Positions 24,206 through 29,277 of a stretch of 29,277 bases of DNA are shown here, one piece after another. The position numbers and the translations under genes are program-made. The notes under the pieces were generated by a model, which was given only the letters and a program-made list of their open reading frames with translations, had not been told where the DNA came from and did no database searches. This DNA comes from 13-2-20CM-68-14 sp046723355 (GTDB lineage Bacteria; Actinomycetota; Thermoleophilia; Gaiellales; Gaiellaceae). Each line of letters starts with the position of its first letter. Within the stretch, counting starts at the first letter, position 1. Where the stretch lies: the NCBI GenBank assembly GCA_046723355.1, contig JBKOUJ010000027.1, forward strand, positions 1 through 29,277, written 5' to 3'.

Positions 24206-25170
24206 TGGACGACCCGCTCGCAAGCGCCGCGACCCGGGTTCGGTCGGACGAGGCGGTCCGCCGCGTCGTCGAGAACCTCGCCGCCGTTGTCCGCGCGCCC
24301 GCGGAGACGCTCGAGCTGACCGTCCTCTGTTTGCTCGCGGAGGGCCACCTGATCATCGAGGACCTGCCGGGAGTGGGGAAGACGACGCTGGCTAAGGCGC
24401 TCGCACGCAGTGTCGACTGCTCGTTCTCGCGCCTCCAGTTCACGCCGGACCTGCTTCCTTCGGACGTGACCGGCGTCAACGTCTTCAATCAGCGCTCCAA
24501 CGAGTTCGAGTTCCGGCCCGGGCCGGTCTTCGCGAACCTGCTGCTCGTCGACGAGATCAACCGTGCGTCGCCGAAGACGCAGGCGGCGCTGCTCGAATGC
24601 ATGCAGGAGGATCAGGTCACGATCGACGGGGTCTCGCACCCGCTGGTGCGGCCGTTCATGGTGATCGCGACCCAGAATCCCGTCGAGTACGAGGGCACCT
24701 ACCCGTTGCCGGAGGCGCAGCTCGACCGGTTCACGATGCGGCTCGGGATCGGCTACCCGCCGCTCGCCGACGAGGCGCGGATGCTGACCGAGCAGACCGT
24801 CGACCCGCCGCTCGATACGCTCGAGCCGGTTGCGACCGGGCCGGACGTGCTCGAGCTCGTCGACCAGGCCCGCACGATCTTCGTCGAGGAGAGCGTCAAT
24901 CGCTACGTCGTTGCCCTCCTGCGCCAGACGCGCCAGGACGAGCGGCTCTACGTGGGCGCGAGCCCGCGGGCCGGCATCGCGCTGCTCCGGGTCGCGAAGG
25001 CCCGCGCCCTCGCGGCCGGGCGGGAGTTCGTCGAGCCCGACGACGTCAAGGCGGTCGCCGAGCCCGTGCTCGCGCACCGCCTGATGCTGGCGCCGGAGGC
25101 GCGCTCGGCGGGCCTGACCGCCCACGAGCTCGTCCGAGAAGCGCTCGAGCACACGCCCGTTCCCGTATGA
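24205..25170 (+). CDS. MoxR-type AAA+ ATPase
   Basis: A 321-residue AAA+ chaperone-like ATPase. Walker A is LPGVGKTT (54-61), Walker B LLLVDEINRA, followed by MoxR-typical ALLECMQEDQVTIDG, ATQNPVEYEGTYPLPEAQLDRF and a C-terminal lid with YVGASPRAGIALLRVAKARALAAGREFVEPDDV. These proteins usually act with a DUF58 partner to mature or insert client proteins, often at the envelope. Its start overlaps the coaBC stop and its stop overlaps the DUF58 start, so the module is translationally chained. Confidence 0.93.
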   Translation: MDDPLASAATRVRSDEAVRRVVENLAAVVRAPAETLELTVLCLLAEGHLIIEDLPGVGKTTLAKALARSVDCSFSRLQFTPDLLPSDVTGVNVFNQRSNEFEFRPGPVFANLLLVDEINRASPKTQAALLECMQEDQVTIDGVSHPLVRPFMVIATQNPVEYEGTYPLPEAQLDRFTMRLGIGYPPLADEARMLTEQTVDPPLDTLEPVATGPDVLELVDQARTIFVEESVNRYVVALLRQTRQDERLYVGASPRAGIALLRVAKARALAAGREFVEPDDVKAVAEPVLAHRLMLAPEARSAGLTAHELVREALEHTPVPV

Positions 25171-26360
25171 CCGCTCGCGGCCGCGCGCTGCTCGGCCTCG
25201 GTCTTCTGACCTATGTCGTCGCGCGGGCATTCGGCTCGAAGCCGCTCTACCCGGTCGCAATCGGGCTCCTCTTCGCGCCAATCGTCGGCTGGCTGTGGGT
25301 TCGTCTGGCGCAGGGCCCGATGCGACTGCACCGCGAAATCGGCGCCGAGGAGCGCTACGAGGGCGACGACGTCGATGTGGAGCTACGGCTCGAGCACACG
25401 GCCACCGTGCCGGCGGCCTCGCTTGTGCTCGTCGAACACGTGGCGGGGCTCGGCGAGCGCCGCACGCCACTCGAGTCGAACCGCGGTCGCTACACGCTCG
25501 CGCGGCTTCGGCGCGGCCGGTACCACTTTCTCGAGGTTCGGGCCGTGATCGAGGACGCGTTCGGGCTCCAGCGCGCCGAGATCCCGCTCGCGGCGCCGTG
25601 GACCTTGCTTGTCTACCCACGGCTGGTCGAGCTGGACAGGCTCTTCTCCGAGGGCGGCACCTACGCGCAGGACGGGCGGCGGCTGCTGCTCCGCCGGCCG
25701 AGCGGTTTCGACCTGCACAGCGTGCGCGAGTACGAGCAGGGAGAGTCGCTGCGAAAGGTGCACTGGCGCTCGACGGCCAAGCGCGGCCAGCTGATGGTCA
25801 AGGAGCTCGAGGACGCACCGCGGGACGAGGTGGCGATCCTCCTGGACGCCGAGGCCGGCACCTCCTTCGCGGAGAGCTTCGACGTTCAGGTGCGCGCGGC
25901 GGGCTCGCTCCTCCTGGCGCAGGCGCGGCGAGGCCGGCGCGCGGTGCTGCTCGTCAACGGCGCCAATCGGACCGTGCAGCGCGTCCACTCATACGAGACC
26001 GACTGGCGGCAGGCATACGACCTCCTCGCCGCGGCCGAGCCCGACGGCCATGCGCCGGCGGCGTCCCTACTCGGCGACGAGGGCAACGTTGTCTCCCGTG
26101 CGCTCGAGCTGACCGTAGTAACGTCGTCGCTGTCGCCGTTGCTAGTCGAGCGGCTGCAGCAGCGGACGCTCAGCCAGCGGCGGGCCGCTCTCGTCTTCGT
26201 CGATCCGGCGAGCTTCGGCGCGAACGGCGACCATCCGACGCTACGGCCCGCGCTGCTCCGGCTTCAGGCATCCGGCGTGCCCGTCGCGGTGCTCCGCCGG
26301 GGCGACGACCTCGCCGCCAAGCTCGGCGGCGACGCCTTCCGGAAGGCCGCGGATGGCTAG
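25167..26360 (+). CDS. DUF58 domain membrane protein
   Basis: A 397-residue protein with two N-terminal hydrophobic segments (about 6-20 and 26-46). An extracytoplasmic or peripheral beta-rich region (VDVELRLEHTATVPAASLVLVEHV) follows. Then comes the DUF58 core, with the diagnostic VREYEQGESLRKVHWRSTAKRGQLMVKELE, and a vWA-like fold (DEVAILLDAEAG). It is the regular partner of MoxR ATPases and of transglutaminase-like membrane proteins. ATG 25167 overlaps the moxR stop as ATGA. Molecular function is not established. Confidence 0.9.
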   Translation: MTARGRALLGLGLLTYVVARAFGSKPLYPVAIGLLFAPIVGWLWVRLAQGPMRLHREIGAEERYEGDDVDVELRLEHTATVPAASLVLVEHVAGLGERRTPLESNRGRYTLARLRRGRYHFLEVRAVIEDAFGLQRAEIPLAAPWTLLVYPRLVELDRLFSEGGTYAQDGRRLLLRRPSGFDLHSVREYEQGESLRKVHWRSTAKRGQLMVKELEDAPRDEVAILLDAEAGTSFAESFDVQVRAAGSLLLAQARRGRRAVLLVNGANRTVQRVHSYETDWRQAYDLLAAAEPDGHAPAASLLGDEGNVVSRALELTVVTSSLSPLLVERLQQRTLSQRRAALVFVDPASFGANGDHPTLRPALLRLQASGVPVAVLRRGDDLAAKLGGDAFRKAADG

Positions 26361-28593
26361 GACTGCGACCTTCTGCGCGGCGCCTGCTGCGCTGCTCGCC
26401 TGGAGCTGGCTGCGGCTGGGTCAGCCGCACGCGAGCACATCGACGGCGCTCTGGTTGATCGTTCTCGCGGTGGCGCCGGCCCTGCTGCCCCGGCTGCGTT
26501 TTCGTCTGCTCGCGCTCGTGCCGGCCACCGCTCTCGCGCTCCACTCGGCGCTCGGCGTCTGGATCGTCCATCCGCTTCGGATGCTTGGCCGCTTCGGCCA
26601 CGGCTTCATCGAGTTCTACGACGTCAAGCTGCCGTTCGCGGCGGCCGCGCATCCGCGCATGGAGGACATCCTGCTAGTGGCGCTCTTCGCCTCGTGTGCC
26701 GTCGTGGCGCAACTGGTCGCGGCGCGGAGGCCGGTGCTCGCCTCGCTCGCGGTCATCTTGGCGGCCGGCTGGCCGGCGACGCTCCTGACCGGCCCGGACG
26801 ACCTGAGGCACGGCGTCGCGCTGCTCGCGGTCGTTCTCTCGCTCGTCGCCGGTCTCGGCGAGCGTCCTCAGCCGCGGCGCCTCGGGCTCGCCGCCCTCGT
26901 CGGCGGCGCGATCGTCCTCGCTGCCTTGGCGGCCTCGACCTCGTCGGCGGTCGCCAGCGGCCAGGTCCTTCACTGGCAGGCCTGGGACTTCTACACCAAG
27001 CCTCCGAAGCCGGTCGGCGTCGAGTACGTCTGGGACTCCAACTACACGGGCCTGCACTTCCCGAAGAAGGTGACGCCGATCCTGTCGATCAAGGCGCCGA
27101 GCAGGCCGACCTACTGGCGGGCGACGACGCTGGACGAGTTCGACGGTGGCGGCTGGTTCGAGAACAACGTCTCCGCGGTCGCGCCGACGCGCCTCGACGG
27201 CCGCGACGAGCTGCTCGAGGATCCGCAGCTGCCGACCGCCGCCCGCGATCCCAGGCATTGGGTCCGACAGGACGTGACCGTCCGGGCCCTCCGCGACGAC
27301 CATCTGATCGGCGCTGCGCTTCCGGCCGCCTACGCTCCTGGCTCCCTCGCAGTCGACTACACCGCGGGCGGAGTCGCCAACCTGCAGGGCGATCCGCTCT
27401 CGGACGGCAATCGCTACAGCGTCTGGAGCTACGAGCCGCAGCCGACACCGAGGCAGCTGGCGGCGCTGCCGGCGCGGTACCCGGCGTCGATCCGCCACAC
27501 CGATCTCTACGTGGAGACGCGGGCGCTTGCGCCGCCGTTCGGAGCGCCGCACCGCGCCGTGCTGATGGCAGGCCTCTTCCGGGACTCGTACCGTGCGCAG
27601 CAGTACGAGGGCTTCTACGCGACGGCGCAGCGGGTCGTGGGGCAGTCGAACCCGTACGCGGCCGCGGTCGAGCTCGAAGGATGGTTCCGGAGCAGCGCGT
27701 TCCACTACGACCAGACGCCGCCGCCGATCGGCAACGTGCCGCCGCTTGTCGCGTTCGTGATGCAAACGCGGCGCGGCTACTGCCAGCACTTCGCCGGCGC
27801 GATGGCGCTGATGCTGCGCTACCTCGGCATTCCCGCGCGAGTCGCGGCCGGCTTCACGAGCGGCGAGTACGACCGCAAGACGCACGAGTGGACGGTGACG
27901 GATCACGACGCCCATACGTGGGTCGAGGCCTGGTTCCCGCGGTACGGGTGGCTTCCATTCGACCCGACGCCGGGACGCGGCTCGCTCGACGGCACCTACA
28001 CGACGGCGTCGCCGCACTTCGACCTGTCGGACGGGCTGCTCGCGGTTGCCCAGCATCTGAAGCGGCCGGGGTCGTTCAACCTGCAGAGACTCAAGGGCGG
28101 CGGCCAGGCCCACGCTGGAGCCGCAGCGACCAAGGGAAAGGCGCACGCGAACGCGACCGCGTCCGGCGCAAGGATCGGCGCGCTGGTGCGGCTGCTCATC
28201 CTCGCCGCCGCGGCACTCGTCGCCGCGATCGTCGTCTTGAAGCTGGCCGTCCGCAAGCGGCGCTACCTGACGCGGGACCCCCGCAAGCTGGCCGGAGCCT
28301 GCGTCCGCGAGCTGGCGGACTTCGTCGCCGACCAGGGCGCCGACGTGCCGCCGAGCGCGACGCTCCGCGACCTGTCGAGGCTCGTGATGGACGAGCTCGG
28401 CGTCTCGGCGTCCACGTTCGTAGCGGCGGCCGCGGAGGCGCGCTTCGGGCCTGAGACAGGTGCGCGCTATGCCGCGCACTCGGCCCGGCGGGAGCTGCGG
28501 ACCGTGCGGAGAGACCTTCGCGCCGCGCTGACGCGCACCGAGCGAACCCTCGGACTCGTCTCGCTCCGTTCCCTGGGGCTCCGCGAGGTTTGA
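26353..28593 (+). CDS. Transglutaminase-like membrane protein (TgpA type, DUF3488-TGc-DUF4129)
   Basis: A 746-residue protein with about five or six N-terminal transmembrane helices (first ~200 residues) and a large external domain. The transglutaminase core has Cys-His-Asp triad C477 (RGYCQHFAGAMALMLRYLGIPARV), H521 (DAHTWVEAWF) and D537 (PFDPTPGRG). A C-terminal TM (about 615-635, LVRLLILAAAALVAAIVVLKLAV) precedes a cytoplasmic DUF4129-like tail. It probably crosslinks or cleaves peptide bonds at the cell surface. ATG 26353 overlaps DUF58 by 8 nt. MoxR-DUF58-TGc is a widespread trio. Confidence 0.93.
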   Translation: MARTATFCAAPAALLAWSWLRLGQPHASTSTALWLIVLAVAPALLPRLRFRLLALVPATALALHSALGVWIVHPLRMLGRFGHGFIEFYDVKLPFAAAAHPRMEDILLVALFASCAVVAQLVAARRPVLASLAVILAAGWPATLLTGPDDLRHGVALLAVVLSLVAGLGERPQPRRLGLAALVGGAIVLAALAASTSSAVASGQVLHWQAWDFYTKPPKPVGVEYVWDSNYTGLHFPKKVTPILSIKAPSRPTYWRATTLDEFDGGGWFENNVSAVAPTRLDGRDELLEDPQLPTAARDPRHWVRQDVTVRALRDDHLIGAALPAAYAPGSLAVDYTAGGVANLQGDPLSDGNRYSVWSYEPQPTPRQLAALPARYPASIRHTDLYVETRALAPPFGAPHRAVLMAGLFRDSYRAQQYEGFYATAQRVVGQSNPYAAAVELEGWFRSSAFHYDQTPPPIGNVPPLVAFVMQTRRGYCQHFAGAMALMLRYLGIPARVAAGFTSGEYDRKTHEWTVTDHDAHTWVEAWFPRYGWLPFDPTPGRGSLDGTYTTASPHFDLSDGLLAVAQHLKRPGSFNLQRLKGGGQAHAGAAATKGKAHANATASGARIGALVRLLILAAAALVAAIVVLKLAVRKRRYLTRDPRKLAGACVRELADFVADQGADVPPSATLRDLSRLVMDELGVSASTFVAAAAEARFGPETGARYAAHSARRELRTVRRDLRAALTRTERTLGLVSLRSLGLREV

Positions 28594-28640
28594 CGTATGC
28601 GCTTGACTAGGAATAGGCGAACTTCCCACTCGAGGACTCG

Positions 28641-28991
28641 ATGAGCGAGACGTACAACCTTTTCCAGCAAGGTCGGGCTCACCTCCGTGAGGGGATGGCC
28701 GCTCAGGCCACGGTCCCGCTCGAGAAGGCGAAGCGGAGGGAACCCGAGAAGGCCTCGATCCGCGAGGCCCTTGGGATTGCCTACTTCAGGATCCACCGCT
28801 ATGCGGAGGCCGAATCCGAGTTCCGGAAGCTCCTCGAGCTCGCTCCGGTCGACGACTACGGCCACTACGCGCTCGGCCGCTGCCTCGAGAAGCAGGGCCG
28901 ACAGACCGAGGCTCAGGGCCACTACAAGCTGGCGAGTTCGCTGCGGCCGGCCAGCAAGGACTACAGCTCGCGCATCCGCGACGTGGCCTAG
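28641..28991 (+). CDS. Tetratricopeptide repeat protein
   Basis: A 116-residue soluble protein made of about three TPR units: NLFQQGRAHLREGMAAQATVPLEKAKRREP, SIREALGIAYFRIHRYAEAESEFRKLLELAP and YGHYALGRCLEKQGRQTEAQGHYKLASSLRP. It is likely a protein-binding scaffold; the partner is unknown. ATG start with a short GAGGA 4 nt upstream. TTGACT (28603-28608) could be a -35, but no good -10 follows. It may be co-transcribed with the downstream dtd, 6 bp away. Confidence 0.85.
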   Translation: MSETYNLFQQGRAHLREGMAAQATVPLEKAKRREPEKASIREALGIAYFRIHRYAEAESEFRKLLELAPVDDYGHYALGRCLEKQGRQTEAQGHYKLASSLRPASKDYSSRIRDVA

Positions 28992-28997
28992 CCGGTC

Positions 28998-29258
28998 ATG
29001 CGCGCTGTCGTCCAGCGCGTCTCGAGAGCCAGGGTTGTCGTGGAAGGCGAGGCCGTCGGCGCGATCGGCGACGGCCTTTGCGTCCTGCTCGGCGTTGCCG
29101 CATCGGGCACGAGGGACGGGGCCGAGCGCCTCGCCGGCAAGGTCGCGCGCCTGCGGATCTTCGAGAACGAGGCCGGCAAGTTCGATCGGAGCCTGCTCGA
29201 CACCGTCGGCGAGGCCCTGGTCGTCAGCCAGTTCACGCTGATCGCGGACTCTTGCTAG
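28998..29258 (+). CDS. dtd: D-aminoacyl-tRNA deacylase, C-terminally truncated
   Basis: The first 86 residues match DTD, which frees tRNAs from wrongly attached D-amino acids: MRAVVQRVSRARVVVEGEAVGAIGDGLCVLLGV, then RLAGKVARLRIFENEAGKFDRS and the active-site SQFTLIAD. The normal protein is about 145-150 residues and continues with a GNRPSF block and the Gly-cisPro motif. Here a TAG follows IADSC, so the second half of the active site is missing. The window ends 19 bp later. Either a real truncation or a break or error at a sequence end explains this; the last ~30 bases do not look like dtd in any frame. Confidence 0.8.
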   Translation: MRAVVQRVSRARVVVEGEAVGAIGDGLCVLLGVAASGTRDGAERLAGKVARLRIFENEAGKFDRSLLDTVGEALVVSQFTLIADSC

Positions 29259-29277
29259 CCGAAGTGAACCCTACGAT

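Noticed and set aside
26674..28629. 651-codon open frame antisense to the transglutaminase gene
   Set aside because: Arg/Glu/Val-rich with no family features, and the opposite strand encodes a complete, motif-bearing protein. The same holds for long - strand frames at 3887-5173, 6393-7667, 8344-9924 and 23980-25620.

Overview
The window is about 29 kb of dense, high-GC DNA (roughly two-thirds G+C by eye). It fits an actinobacterium, probably a deep-branching lineage such as Thermoleophilia/Gaiellales. That placement is inferred from an actinobacterial-type integration host factor (mIHF), the actinobacterial order pyr genes - mihF - gmk - rpoZ - coaBC, LexA boxes of the CGAAC-N4-GTTCG type, and many starts with a -10-like hexamer 6-9 bp upstream (leaderless mRNAs). 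Almost everything is on the + strand. The exceptions are a tRNA, an MFS transporter, a SnoaL-like protein and one M29 aminopeptidase.

Left edge (1-420): a tRNA-Arg(CCG) on the - strand. Its 3' end faces the frameshifted C-terminal remnant of a tyrosine recombinase, which looks like the scar of an element integrated at the tRNA. Region 420-8.2 kb: an MFS exporter diverges from an enolase-superfamily epimerase plus DUF1611 pair resembling dgcA-dgcN of D-glutamate catabolism. A secreted glycosidase-like protein, two tandem M29 aminopeptidases and a small phosphoesterase follow.

Region 8.2-12.4 kb: the most notable locus is a 79-residue membrane-anchored LysM protein. Its consensus promoter carries one perfect LexA box between -35 and -10 and a second over the start codon. 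It looks like a YneA-type SOS cell-division inhibitor standing away from lexA. A SnoaL-like protein, RNase Z, a DUF2007-like protein, a methyltransferase with no canonical start codon, and a third M29 aminopeptidase follow.

Region 12.36-21.6 kb: one tightly overlapping pyrimidine operon, pyrR-pyrB-pyrC-nucleotidyltransferase-carA-carB-pyrK-pyrD. It is preceded by a PyrR-binding hairpin, a Shine-Dalgarno and a 13-residue leader peptide whose stop overlaps the pyrR start, an arrangement that suggests PyrR-controlled translational repression. The operon makes dihydroorotate and oxidises it to orotate; pyrE and pyrF are not in the window.

Region 21.6-29.3 kb: mihF (with its own strong promoter), a divergent gmk, rpoZ and a palindromic repeat (a second copy lies upstream of the SOS gene). 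Then comes the overlapping chain coaBC-moxR-DUF58-transglutaminase, a TPR protein, and a dtd gene whose second half is missing at the window edge.
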